From: HKCCE3408 sp038530555
GTDB taxonomy: Bacteria > Pseudomonadota > Alphaproteobacteria > Rhodobacterales > Rhodobacteraceae
Reading direction: 5' to 3'
NCBI GenBank assembly: GCA_038530555.1
Contig: JBCBCN010000009.1
Span: forward strand, 1 to 64,000
DNA: 64,000 nucleotides
Part shown: one piece after another, positions 25,595 to 33,792 of the stretch
Numbering within the stretch: the stretch's first letter is position 1
How the letters are laid out: each line of letters opens with the position of its first letter
Position numbers and translations under genes: made by a program
The notes under the pieces: generated by a model
What the model saw: only the letters and a program-made list of their open reading frames with translations
What the model was told of the DNA's origin: nothing
The model's database searches: none

Positions 25595-25644
25595 GTGGAT
25601 TGTGGATCCAGAGGTCCCCTGTTCAAGCCAGGGAGGCGGTACCA
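25595..25644 (+). other. tRNA 3'-half-like remnant (right island end)
   Basis: On the plus strand: an anticodon-like loop with GTG, variable AGGTC, a perfect T arm CCCTG-TTCAAGC-CAGGG, then AGGCGGT-A-CCA. No matching 5' acceptor strand precedes it, so it is a fragment. Its orientation means the intact tRNA should lie far to the left, outside this window, consistent with 1-25644 being one large insertion. Confidence 0.5.
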
Positions 25645-25878
25645 CCACTTCTTGCGTCGGTCGGGCGTTTCCTTTGGGCCCTATCCCTTTTCATCTCGGA
25701 CAGCCTCTGTTTTGGCGCCTAGCGGCGTCAACACTCCGTGACATTAGACCTATTCGCCCGCAGCATATAAAAAGCCGCTCCACATCCGGTCATGCTTTGC
25801 TTAATTTCCGATCTGGGCCGTGCATGAGGCACGCCAGGACGTACACTTGTCCCGACGACGGGAAAGGACCGCTTACAC

Positions 25879-26442
25879 ATGCGCATTGCGCTCGCAGCTT
25901 TGGCACTGATCGCGGTCCTTGCCGGTGTTTGGGCCTTCGGCGCCGGCCCGCAGGAGCCCGAACGTTTCGAGGCTGCGGGGCTTGACCCGATGACCGCCGA
26001 TGAGCTGTCCGAGCAGTTCTTTCTGGTCGCGCCCGAGCTTTTGACGCGGGTCTATCAGGCGTTTAATGAGACCGAGGAAGCCGGGATTTACGACAGCCTG
26101 GCCGTGGTCGCCGCTGATGAGGCACTTGAGGTGCTCTACCTCGAGCGGGTAGGCGCGATGGCCGACAACGGCCTCGATCCCTCCGAGCAGGCCGATCAAC
26201 AGATCCACACGATGGAGATGCTACGCATCCAGACCGAGCGTGACGCCGAGACCTTTCGTTGGGATGCGCGCTGGCGCGTGGTGGGCACTGTCGGGCATGC
26301 GACGCATATGCATGTGCGCGGCAACATCTATTCGGCTGATTTGACGGTGGCGCCGGTCGATGGCGCCTGGCGGATCACGGCGTTTGAGCTCAAGGATGTC
26401 GACCGTTCTGAGGCCGGCCAGATGGTGGCGGCGGAGCCATGA
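25879..26442 (+). CDS. Exported protein of metal-related ABC cluster
   Basis: 187 residues with an N-terminal signal or anchor helix (MRIALAALALIAVLAGVWAF). The mature domain is acidic. A His-containing segment (VGTVGHATHMHVRGN) near residue 140 could bind metal. The C-terminal WRVVGTVGH...WRITAFEL pattern resembles NTF2-like beta segments, but I do not recognise a named family. It overlaps the ABC ATPase start by 4 bp, so it belongs to that operon, probably as a periplasmic accessory. Confidence 0.7.
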   Translation: MRIALAALALIAVLAGVWAFGAGPQEPERFEAAGLDPMTADELSEQFFLVAPELLTRVYQAFNETEEAGIYDSLAVVAADEALEVLYLERVGAMADNGLDPSEQADQQIHTMEMLRIQTERDAETFRWDARWRVVGTVGHATHMHVRGNIYSADLTVAPVDGAWRITAFELKDVDRSEAGQMVAAEP

Positions 26443-27110
26443 TCGAGATCAAAGACCTGCGTTTCGCCTATCCCAGCGGTGGCTTTCGCCTGGCGATCCC
26501 GAGCCTCAAGCTGAAACCGGGGGAGCGTGTTGCGGTGGTGGGCCCGAGCGGCACGGGCAAGACCACGCTGTTGAACCTGGTGGCGGGGATCGCGGTGCCC
26601 GAGGCGGGGCGCATCACCTTTGCCGGAGAGGACGTGACGGGCCTGTCGGACGGGCAGCGGCGCACTTTCCGCGCGCGCGAGATCGGCTTTGTCTTTCAGG
26701 ATTTCGCCCTTCTGGATTATCTGACCGCGCGGGAGAACATCCTCTATCCATTCCGCATCGCAGCCGGTGCCAAGCTTGATCCTGACGCCCGCCAGCGTGC
26801 CGAAGACCTCGCCGCCGCCTGCGGTCTGGCCGAAAAGCTTGACCGGCGCCCGGGCGCACTGAGCCAGGGGGAGCAGCAGCGTGTCGCGCTTTGCCGGGCG
26901 CTGGTGCGGTCGCCGCGGCTGATCCTGGCTGATGAGGCGACAGGCAATCTCGATCCGGCCAACAAGACGGCCATTCTTGATCTGCTCTTTGCCCGGGCCG
27001 AGGAGGTGGGTGCCACGCTTCTGGCAGTCACCCATGACCACGATTTGCTGCCGCGCTTTGACCGAGTGATCGACTTCGCCGCCTTTCAAAGGCCCGAGGT
27101 GGCGGCATGA
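26439..27110 (+). CDS. ABC transporter ATPase (LolD/MacB-like)
   Basis: 223 residues. Walker A GPSGTGKTT (about 34-42), Q-loop VFQDFALLDYLT, signature LSQGEQQRVALCRAL, Walker B LILADEATGNLD and H-loop VTHDHD are all typical of the LolD/MacB/FtsE group that pairs with FtsX-type permeases. It overlaps the genes on both sides by 4 bp. In this context it likely drives a process linked to metal handling rather than lipoprotein sorting. Confidence 0.9.
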   Translation: MIEIKDLRFAYPSGGFRLAIPSLKLKPGERVAVVGPSGTGKTTLLNLVAGIAVPEAGRITFAGEDVTGLSDGQRRTFRAREIGFVFQDFALLDYLTARENILYPFRIAAGAKLDPDARQRAEDLAAACGLAEKLDRRPGALSQGEQQRVALCRALVRSPRLILADEATGNLDPANKTAILDLLFARAEEVGATLLAVTHDHDLLPRFDRVIDFAAFQRPEVAA

Positions 27111-28264
27111 ACGCGATTTTTCTTGCCCTGGCCTATCTGCGCTTTCACTGGCTGCGTTCGGGCGTTTTGGTCCTGGTCGCGGCGCTGATCCTGGCGGTGC
27201 CGCTGATCTCTCAGACCCTGCTTGAGGGCGCGCGTAATACGCTGACAGACCGGGCCGAGGCCACGCCGCTCGTCCTGGGCAATCGCGGAAGCCAGCTCGA
27301 TCTAGTTATGAGCACGCTTTATTTTTCCGATGAGCGGGCCAATCCGGTGACCATGGCCGCCGGGGAGGCGATCTGGGACAGCGGCCTGGCCGTTCCGATC
27401 CCGCTGAACACGGCGTTTGAGACGGGTGGCGCGCGCATCGTCGGCACCAGCTTGGATTATTTTGATTTCCGCGGCCTCGTGCTGGCCCAAGGCCGGCAAT
27501 TGGCGATCCTGGGTGAGGCCGTGATTGGCGCAACGGTGGCTGAGCGGTTGGGTCTTGGTCCGGGGGACACGCTGGTCTCGGCGCCGCAAAACCTGTTTGA
27601 TCTCGACGGAGTTTACCCGCTCGAGCTGAATATCGTGGGCGTATTCGCCCCCTCAGGCACACCCGATGATGAGGCGGTCTTTGTCGATGTCGCCACGACC
27701 TGGGTGATCGCGGGGATCGGGCACGGCCATGAAGGCGTCTTTGCCCCCGATGCCGATACGGGCGACGTCGTGGCCAGCGCGGCCATCGTTGAGTTCAACC
27801 GCATCACGCCCGACAATATCGACAGCTTCCACTTTCACGGGGATCCCGACAGCTATCCGATCTCGGGCCTCCTGGTCGTGCCGAGCAACGAACGCGACGC
27901 GACGATCCTGCGCGGGCGCTATCTCGACGCCGACAACCCGCTGCAAATGATCGTGCCGGAGGATGTCGTGAGTGAGCTTGTGGCGCGCATTTTCCGCATC
28001 AAGGCGGTGCTCGACGCGGTTACGCTCATCGTGGGGGTGGCGGCCTTTGCGGCGATCGCCCTGGCTGTATTCCTCAGCTATAGGTTGCGCGCGCGAGAGA
28101 TGCAGACCGCGTATAAACTGGGCGCGCGGCGGGGCATAATCTTGCAATTGCTGGCCTCTGAGACGATGATCCTGCTTGGAATTGCCGCTCTGCTGGCCAT
28201 GGGCCTTGTCGCCGTGGTGCAATCGCAGGGCGAGGGCCTGGTGGCCTGGATACTCGCCACATAA
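27107..28264 (+). CDS. FtsX-like ABC permease
   Basis: 385 residues. One N-terminal membrane helix (about 12-33), a large periplasmic domain (about 40-290), and two clear C-terminal helices (AVLDAVTLIVGVAAFAAIAL and MILLGIAALLAMGLVAVV). These fit a single-subunit MacB/FtsX-like permease. It is the partner of the ATPase just upstream. Such pumps act mechanically on periplasmic proteins rather than carrying ions through the membrane. Confidence 0.85.
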   Translation: MNAIFLALAYLRFHWLRSGVLVLVAALILAVPLISQTLLEGARNTLTDRAEATPLVLGNRGSQLDLVMSTLYFSDERANPVTMAAGEAIWDSGLAVPIPLNTAFETGGARIVGTSLDYFDFRGLVLAQGRQLAILGEAVIGATVAERLGLGPGDTLVSAPQNLFDLDGVYPLELNIVGVFAPSGTPDDEAVFVDVATTWVIAGIGHGHEGVFAPDADTGDVVASAAIVEFNRITPDNIDSFHFHGDPDSYPISGLLVVPSNERDATILRGRYLDADNPLQMIVPEDVVSELVARIFRIKAVLDAVTLIVGVAAFAAIALAVFLSYRLRAREMQTAYKLGARRGIILQLLASETMILLGIAALLAMGLVAVVQSQGEGLVAWILAT

Positions 28265-28286
28265 CTGCACCTAAGGAACGATTGCC

Positions 28287-29060
28287 ATGAAAGCTGCTCT
28301 GACGACTGTAAGCGTGCTCGCAACCGCGCTCGCCTCGAGCGCGGCATTTGCCCATTACGGCATGATCATCCCCTCCGATCCGATGCTGAGCCAGGAAGAT
28401 GGCCGCTCGATCAGCTTGGATGTCTCCTTCTCGCACCCGTTCGAGCTTGCCGGGATGGAGCTTGTCACGCCGGTCGCCTTTTCGGTCACTCATGAGGGCG
28501 AGACGACCGATCTGTTGGATGCCCTGACACCAGCAACCCTGATGGAGGCGCCGGGCTTTACGCTGGATTACGACCTTAACCGTCCGGGCACCTATATCTT
28601 CGCGATGGAGCCGCAGCCCTATTGGGAGCCCGCCGAAGACAGCTTCATCGTGCATTACACCAAGACCTATGTGAGCGCCTATGGCAGTGACGAGGGTTGG
28701 GACGCGATGCTGGGCCTGCGCACCGAGATCGAGCCGCTGACCCGTCCGTTCGGCATCTGGGAGGGCAACGTCTTCCAGGGCCGTGTGCTCCTGGAGGGGG
28801 AGGCGGTGCCTTTCGCCGAGGTCGAGGTGGAGTATTTCAACGAAGACCTGAGCGCCCAGGCGCCCTCAGAGCTGATGATCACCCAGACTATCGTGGCCGA
28901 TGCCGATGGCGTCTTCAGCTATTCCACCCCCAATAGCGGCTGGTGGGGCTTTGCCGCGCTCAACACGGCGCCTGAGACCATCGCCTTTGACGGGGAAGAC
29001 AAAGCAGTTGAGCTTGGCGCGGTGATCTGGGTGCATTTCGAGGATTGGACCGGACAGTGA
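28287..29060 (+). CDS. DUF4198 (NikK/NikM-type) periplasmic protein
   Basis: 257 residues with a signal peptide cleaved near AFAHYG. After cleavage the mature protein would begin close to a His (AHYGMIIPSD), the usual DUF4198 start. Later motifs HPFELAGMELV, RPGTYIFAMEP and ELGAVIWVHFEDW fit the family, which is linked to nickel/cobalt uptake systems. It has a second beta-domain at about 165-250 (Cna-B-like, GRVLLEGEAVPFAEVEV). It lies in a cluster with an ABC pump and a ZnuA-like protein. The metal (Ni, Co or Zn) is not decided by sequence. Confidence 0.8.
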   Translation: MKAALTTVSVLATALASSAAFAHYGMIIPSDPMLSQEDGRSISLDVSFSHPFELAGMELVTPVAFSVTHEGETTDLLDALTPATLMEAPGFTLDYDLNRPGTYIFAMEPQPYWEPAEDSFIVHYTKTYVSAYGSDEGWDAMLGLRTEIEPLTRPFGIWEGNVFQGRVLLEGEAVPFAEVEVEYFNEDLSAQAPSELMITQTIVADADGVFSYSTPNSGWWGFAALNTAPETIAFDGEDKAVELGAVIWVHFEDWTGQ

Positions 29061-29401
29061 GATCAGCCCTCGCAGCCCTGGCACTGGCGCTGGCGGGTTT
29101 GACCGCCACCGCTGCCTTTGGCCATATGCTCAACGTCTTTGCCTTTGTTGAGGATGGCGAAGTGGTCGTCGAAAGCCGCTTTTCCAACGGCAACGCCCCG
29201 CAAGTGGGCGAGGTGCGGGTGCTCGACGGGGCCAATGTGCCGGTGCTGGTCCTGCCCCTGGCCGAGGACGGCACGGCGCGTTTCTCGCTGGACCCTGACG
29301 TGGCCGCGACCGGGCTTTTGATCGAGGTTTCCACGGGCGGTGGCCATGACAATTACTGGATCCTCACGCCCGATGACATCGCTCGCGGAACGGAGAATTA
29401 G
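29057..29401 (+). CDS. Small NikL-like exported protein
   Basis: 114 residues from GTG 29057, which overlaps the previous stop as GTGA. Signal peptide, then FGHMLNVFAFVEDGEVVVES, an N-terminal His-containing beta-strand pattern like the small NikL-type components encoded next to DUF4198 proteins. Gly/His near the end (STGGGHDNYWIL). Possibly anchors or passes metal to the DUF4198 protein. The assignment rests on size, signal and neighbourhood. Confidence 0.6.
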   Translation: MRSALAALALALAGLTATAAFGHMLNVFAFVEDGEVVVESRFSNGNAPQVGEVRVLDGANVPVLVLPLAEDGTARFSLDPDVAATGLLIEVSTGGGHDNYWILTPDDIARGTEN

Positions 29402-29411
29402 ACCCTTGCCC

Positions 29412-30323
29412 ATGCCCCATCTGACCCGTCGCCATTTCGCGCAACTTGGCCTAGCTACGGCGCTGTTTCCCCGTGGGCTGAACGCGCAGGAGCGTTTGAG
29501 CATCGCCGCAGTGAACTATCCTTTGGCCTATTTCGCCGAACGGATCGCGGGTGCTGCCGGCGAGGTGATTTTCCCCGTCCCGGCGGGCCAGGACCCGTCT
29601 TTCTGGCGCCCCGGCATCGCGGATATCGCGGCCTTTCAGGGCGCTGATCTGATCGTTTTGAACGGGGCCGGTTTCGCCGATTGGACCGGACGGACAAGCC
29701 TGCCGCGCTCCCGCCTCGTGATCACATCGCGCGCGTTCGAGGACGCCTTCATCGCAACCGAAACCGTTACGCACAGCCACGGCGATGGCGGTGAGCATTC
29801 GCATACCGGGACAGCGAGCTACACCTGGCTCGATTTCGGCCAAGCCGCGCAGCAGGCGCAGGCGATCGCCGCAGGCCTGAGCCGGGTCGCGCCGGATATG
29901 GCCGAGGCGTTCGACGCTAACTTGGCCGCGCTGCAGGCTGACCTCGCGGCTTTGGGCACGGCGGCAGAGGCGCTCAGCGGGCCGGCGGCAGAGCTTCCGG
30001 TGATCGCCTCGCATCCGCGCTATCAGTATTTCGCCCGCGCCTATGGGCTGAGCTTGGAGGCCGTCGATTGGGACGTGGCCGCGCCACCCAGTGAGGCACA
30101 ATGGGCCGAGCTTGCGGCGATGGCTGAGGCGCAAGGCGCGCGGATCTTCCTGTGGGAAGGTGCGCTCAGCCCTGAGGCGGTCGCGCGGATCGAGGCGCTC
30201 GGCATGGCGAGCGTGACCTTCCCGCCCTTGGCCAATCGCCCCATGGAGGGCGATTTCCTCAGCCACATGCAGGCCTCGCTTGAGCGGCTGAGCGCGGCGA
30301 TGGAGGGGGCGGCGGGCGGCTGA
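29412..30323 (+). CDS. ZnuA-like metal-binding protein (Tat signal)
   Basis: 303 residues from ATG 29412, which excludes a spurious 24-residue extension. A twin-Arg leader (LTRRHFAQLGLATALFP) suggests folded export. The fold pattern is that of cluster A-I substrate-binding proteins: YPLAYFAERIAG, DPSFWRPGIADIAAFQGADL, a His-rich loop HSHGDGGEHSH (about 123-133), then SHPRYQYFARAYGL, the usual His site. Classic ZnuA has a His where this has DPSFW, so the site may differ. It is the last gene of the metal cluster. No ZnuB/C pair is present, so it may work with the FtsX-type pump. Confidence 0.75.
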   Translation: MPHLTRRHFAQLGLATALFPRGLNAQERLSIAAVNYPLAYFAERIAGAAGEVIFPVPAGQDPSFWRPGIADIAAFQGADLIVLNGAGFADWTGRTSLPRSRLVITSRAFEDAFIATETVTHSHGDGGEHSHTGTASYTWLDFGQAAQQAQAIAAGLSRVAPDMAEAFDANLAALQADLAALGTAAEALSGPAAELPVIASHPRYQYFARAYGLSLEAVDWDVAAPPSEAQWAELAAMAEAQGARIFLWEGALSPEAVARIEALGMASVTFPPLANRPMEGDFLSHMQASLERLSAAMEGAAGG

Positions 30324-30366
30324 TCGCAGCCCTTGCCGGACCCGGCGCCGCATCGCAGGAGGGCCG

Positions 30367-31386
30367 ATGAAACCGCTTGTGATCTCCGCACCCTGGCCGC
30401 GCAGCTTGGACCTGATCTTCACGGACGCGGCGCGCCGCCAGCTTCGCGACAGCTATGAGATCGTCGAAACCACGGCAGACGATCTGGAAACCCTGCCCGA
30501 TCAGGTCATCGTAGACGCCCGCTACATCCTTGGCCAGCCGCCTATCTCAGAGGGCCTCCTGGCGCGGATGACGGCGCTGCGGGCGGTTCTCAATGTCGAG
30601 TCCAACCTCCTCGACAACATGCCCTATCCGCGCCTCTTCGAACGGGGCATCCATGTCCTGACCACCGGCGCCGTCTTCGCGATGCCCGTGGCGGAGCTGG
30701 GCCTCGGTCTTGCGCTCGATCTGGCGCGGGGCATCACCGAGGCCGATCTCGCCTTCCGCGAGGGCCGGGAGGCCTGGGGCGGGGAAGGCAACAGCGCGGC
30801 GCGGCTGCTGAGCGGCTCAGAGATCGGCCTGGTGGGCTTTGGCGATCTGGGCCGGGCCCTGCGGCGGGTTTTGACAGGCTTCAACGCCACGATCCGGGTT
30901 TATGACCCCTGGTTGCCGCCCTCGCTATTGCGAGAGCAGGGGGTTATCCCGGCCCCGCTGGATACGGTGCTCGAAAGCTCTGACACGATCTTTGTGGTCG
31001 CTGCCGTGACCTCGGAGAACCGGCATTTTCTGGATGCGGGCGCCTTCGCCAAGATGCGCCGCGGGGCGGGCTTTGTCCTGTTGTCGCGCGCCGATGTGGT
31101 GGATTTCGACGCCATGCTCGACGCGGTGCGCGCGGGCCAGATCCGTGCGGCCAGCGATGTCTTCCCTCAGGAGCCGGTGGCGCCAGATGATCCGCTCCGC
31201 CGAATGCCGGGCCTGTTGCGTTCGGCCCATCGCGCGGGCGCCCTGGACCGGGCTTTCAAGGAGATGGGCGATATGGTTCTTGAGGATATGGCTTTGATGG
31301 ACCAAGGCCTGCCGCCGATGCGCTGCAAGCGCGCTGAACGCGAAACCGCCCAGAGGATGCAATCGCGGCCCGTCTCAACGAACTGA
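30367..31386 (+). CDS. D-isomer-specific 2-hydroxyacid dehydrogenase
   Basis: 339 residues. The NAD-binding Rossmann motif is GLVGFGDLGRAL. The catalytic set is Arg in LSRADVVD, Glu in FPQEPV and His in SAHRAGALD, the usual R/E/H arrangement. It reduces 2-keto acids or oxidises D-2-hydroxyacids with NAD(P). The substrate cannot be read from sequence. AGGAGG precedes the ATG. It follows the metal cluster by 43 bp but has no obvious link to it. Confidence 0.85.
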   Translation: MKPLVISAPWPRSLDLIFTDAARRQLRDSYEIVETTADDLETLPDQVIVDARYILGQPPISEGLLARMTALRAVLNVESNLLDNMPYPRLFERGIHVLTTGAVFAMPVAELGLGLALDLARGITEADLAFREGREAWGGEGNSAARLLSGSEIGLVGFGDLGRALRRVLTGFNATIRVYDPWLPPSLLREQGVIPAPLDTVLESSDTIFVVAAVTSENRHFLDAGAFAKMRRGAGFVLLSRADVVDFDAMLDAVRAGQIRAASDVFPQEPVAPDDPLRRMPGLLRSAHRAGALDRAFKEMGDMVLEDMALMDQGLPPMRCKRAERETAQRMQSRPVSTN

Positions 31387-31404
31387 GCCATCGCGCAAAG
31401 GCAA

Positions 31405-31429
31405 ACGGCGCCCCCGAAGGCGCGCCGCA
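31405..31429. terminator. GC-rich hairpin between convergent genes
   Basis: CGGCGC... and ...GCGCCG-type arms pair around CCCGAAGG in the 61-bp gap between the convergent dehydrogenase and SRPBCC genes. A shared terminator is likely, though there is no long T-run. Confidence 0.45.
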
Positions 31430-31447
31430 TGTCGTATCGTTGGAAGA

Positions 31448-31948
31448 TCAGCTCAGCGCTGCGATGTTGCTCAGCCCGCGCTCATAGGTCTTGCCCAGCA
31501 TCCGGTCCATGAAGAGGCCGAAGATGCGGAAGATCGGGTTGAAGCCCATATCCGAGGTCACGGTCCAGGTGACGCGGCTGCCCGTCGCGGTCTCTTCGGC
31601 GCGGATCGTCTGCACCGGCTTGCCCATGGCGCCCAGGTCGATCAGATGCTTGACGCTGTTCGGGCTGACGGCGGTGACGGTCTGCGTGCCTTTGCCTTCC
31701 TTACCTTCGAAGCGGAAGCCGGAACCCACACCCGAGGCCGGGCCGAAGGGCGTGATTTTGAGCGCAGGATCGCTGCTGACATAGGGGTTGAAGGTCTGAA
31801 AGCCCTCCGTGCTGCTGACCCGGGCAATGACATCGGCGGGCGCGAGACCGACTTCAGCCGCGCGGGTGACGACAACTTTGCGCGGCAACAAAAGGGCGAT
31901 AAGGACGATGGCGGCGAGGATGGCGGCGGCGGTGAAAAGAATGGTCAT
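31448..31948 (-). CDS. SRPBCC-family (polyketide cyclase-like) protein
   Basis: 166 residues with an N-terminal membrane anchor (LFTAAAILAAIVLIALLLP). A START/Bet v1-like domain follows: VISRV-like VIARVSSTEGFQTFNPYV, GSGFRFEGKEGKGTQTVTAV, RVTWTVTSDMGFNPIFRIFG. It probably binds a hydrophobic ligand. Its promoter at 32002-32030 closely resembles that of the adjacent ECF sigma operon, so it is a likely target of that sigma factor. Confidence 0.82.
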   Translation of the reverse strand: MTILFTAAAILAAIVLIALLLPRKVVVTRAAEVGLAPADVIARVSSTEGFQTFNPYVSSDPALKITPFGPASGVGSGFRFEGKEGKGTQTVTAVSPNSVKHLIDLGAMGKPVQTIRAEETATGSRVTWTVTSDMGFNPIFRIFGLFMDRMLGKTYERGLSNIAALS

Positions 31949-32001
31949 GTGTCTGGTCCTTTGGTCGTTCTTGGGTCGGGTTTTCCTTCCCTTCTGCCCA
32001 C

Positions 32002-32030
32002 ACGACGAACGCCCGAGGCGCCAATCGACA
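32002..32030 (-). promoter_or_regulatory. ECF-type promoter of SRPBCC gene
   Basis: On the minus strand TGTCGATT (32030-32023), a 15-nt spacer and CGTCGTGTGGG (32007-31997). An A-run lies just upstream of the -35. The same elements with the same spacing precede the YCII/sigma operon at 33740-33768. The -35 lies just past the sigma stop codon and the -10 about 54 bp before the SRPBCC start. Confidence 0.7.
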
Positions 32031-32032
32031 CC

Positions 32033-33265
32033 TCACGACATTTTTTTTCGCAATTCGTCGATTTTTTTCTCAAGCCAGGCGCGGGACGGGCGATCAGAAC
32101 AAAGCTCCAAGGCTTTTGCATAGGCCTCTGCCGCCTCGGCCGTCCGGGCCAACTCGACCAGGCAATGGGCGCGGACCGCGTGATAGGGTTGGTAGGCGTC
32201 GAGCCCGTCGAAGTCGATCAGCGCGAGCATCTTGAGCCCCTCGGCCGGGCCAGCATCCTGGGCCACGACCGCCGCCCGGCTGACTGCGCCGCCGATCAAC
32301 GGATAGTCCCGCATCAGTCCGGCATAGAGTTGGGAAAGTGCGCGCCAATCGGTCTGCCCCGTCACAGCGCGCGCGGCATGGACGGCTTGGATCGCGGCTT
32401 CGAGCTGGAACCGCCCGGGTGCGCCTTTGAGAGAGGCCTGGGTTAGAAGGCTGACAGAGCGGTCGATCAGATCGCTGTCCCAAAGCGTCACATCTTGCTC
32501 GGGCACCGGGACCAGAACGCCATCCACGAGCCGCGCCGCGCGCCGCGCCTCGATCAGGCCGATGAGCGCCGTCAGACCCAGCGCCTCCGGGTTGTCCGGC
32601 GCCAGCTCGGCCAGGATACTGCTCAGAAAGAGCGCCTCGTGGCTCAGATCGCCGGGCCCGGACATCCAATCGACGGCATAGGCGCCATAGACGGCCTCAA
32701 GCACCGCTTCCATCCGTTCGGGATAGGCGTCGGGCTCGGGCAGGACGAATGGAATGCCCGCGCTTTTGATCTTCTTTTTCGCCCGGACCAGCCGCTGCGC
32801 CATCGCCGTGGGCGAGACCAGGAAGGCGGCGGCGATGTCTTGGGCTTCGAGGCCCAGCACGGTCTGGAGCATCAACGGCGTTCGGATGCTCGCATCGATC
32901 GCGGGATGGGCGCAGACAAAGAGAAGCTTCAAGCGCTCATCAAGTTCGGCGTTTTCCACCGGGATCGTCTGCGTATCGATCTGTTGCATGTCGGCCATGT
33001 CATTCGCCTCATCGGTGATGACCAGACGGGCATCCCTGCGCGCCTGATCGGTGCGTCTGTTCTTGGCCACGGTCAAAAGCCAGGCCTCGGGTTTGTCCGG
33101 GATGCCACGCTCTGGCCAGGTCTTCAGCGCGGCGACGAAAGCATCGGCCAGAGCGTCCTCGGCCGCGACGATATCGCCTGTCCGGCTGGCCAGCATGGCA
33201 ATGAGCTTGCCATAGGCGGCGCGGGCGACATCCTCCGCCCGCGCCCGGACGTCAATCTGGCTCAC
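32033..33265 (-). CDS. ECF-type RNA polymerase sigma factor with helical C-terminal extension
   Basis: 410 residues from GTG 33265, which overlaps the YCII stop as GTGA. Sigma-2 region: YGKLIAMLASRTGDIVAAEDALADAFVAALKTWPERGIPDKPEAWLL (in parts) and RRTDQARRD. Sigma-4 region: LMLQTVLGLEAQDIAAAFLVSPTAMAQRLVRAKKKI. The 200-residue C-terminal extension is TPR-like (DUF6596 type), as in the ECF group paired with DGPF/YCII proteins (ECF42). No anti-sigma factor is nearby; in this group the C-terminal extension is thought to control activity. It would read its own operon promoter and the SRPBCC promoter. Confidence 0.9.
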   Translation of the reverse strand: MSQIDVRARAEDVARAAYGKLIAMLASRTGDIVAAEDALADAFVAALKTWPERGIPDKPEAWLLTVAKNRRTDQARRDARLVITDEANDMADMQQIDTQTIPVENAELDERLKLLFVCAHPAIDASIRTPLMLQTVLGLEAQDIAAAFLVSPTAMAQRLVRAKKKIKSAGIPFVLPEPDAYPERMEAVLEAVYGAYAVDWMSGPGDLSHEALFLSSILAELAPDNPEALGLTALIGLIEARRAARLVDGVLVPVPEQDVTLWDSDLIDRSVSLLTQASLKGAPGRFQLEAAIQAVHAARAVTGQTDWRALSQLYAGLMRDYPLIGGAVSRAAVVAQDAGPAEGLKMLALIDFDGLDAYQPYHAVRAHCLVELARTAEAAEAYAKALELCSDRPSRAWLEKKIDELRKKMS

Positions 33266-33615
33266 ACACTGCCCATGGCGGAGGCGCGAATCTCCAGCTT
33301 TCCGTAATGGACATGCGGGCATTTCTCGGCCCAAGCTATCGCTTCGTCGAGGTTTTCAACATCGATGGCGAAATAGCCGCCCAGGGTCTCTTTGGTTTCG
33401 GCGAAGGGGCCGTCTTGCACCCGCTTTTCGCCGCCCGCCAGCGTGACTGTGGTGGCGGTGTCGGCGGGGTGGAGCCAGTCGGTCTCGATGAAAACGCCGG
33501 CTTCTTGCAGGGCGCCGATATATTGGCCGTAGATCTCTTTTGATTTGGCCCAATCCTCCTCGGTCATGTTGGCGGCCATGGCGGGGTCGGAATAAAGAAG
33601 AAATGTGTAACGCAT
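33262..33615 (-). CDS. YCII/DGPF-domain protein paired with ECF sigma
   Basis: 117 residues from ATG 33615 (MRYTFLLYSDPAM). The DGPF motif is in KRVQDGPFAETKETLGGYFAID. A ferredoxin-like YCII fold is expected. The family is nearly always encoded next to ECF42-type sigma factors, and here it is translationally coupled to one. Its exact role is unknown; enzyme or signal-sensing functions have been proposed. Confidence 0.92.
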   Translation of the reverse strand: MRYTFLLYSDPAMAANMTEEDWAKSKEIYGQYIGALQEAGVFIETDWLHPADTATTVTLAGGEKRVQDGPFAETKETLGGYFAIDVENLDEAIAWAEKCPHVHYGKLEIRASAMGSV

Positions 33616-33739
33616 GGTTTTGCTTTCCTGTCTGGTGGTGAAATTAAGCGGTACAAGGCGCGATTTTGACAAGTCTAAGCGTCATCGTCGGTCTGTCCCT
33701 CGTTGCGGTTTCGAAGGGCGTTTTCGCCGCTTCACCCAC

Positions 33740-33768
33740 ACGACGCATGGGCGGAGGCTCAATCGACA
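33740..33768 (-). promoter_or_regulatory. ECF-type promoter of YCII/sigma operon
   Basis: On the minus strand TGTCGATT (33768-33761), 15-nt spacer, CGTCGTGTGGG (33745-33735). An A-run precedes the -35, as in the copy at 32002-32030. Transcription would start about 120 bp before the YCII ATG and implies positive autoregulation. Confidence 0.7.
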
Positions 33769-33792
33769 GGGGGTCGCAATTTTTTTTAAATG

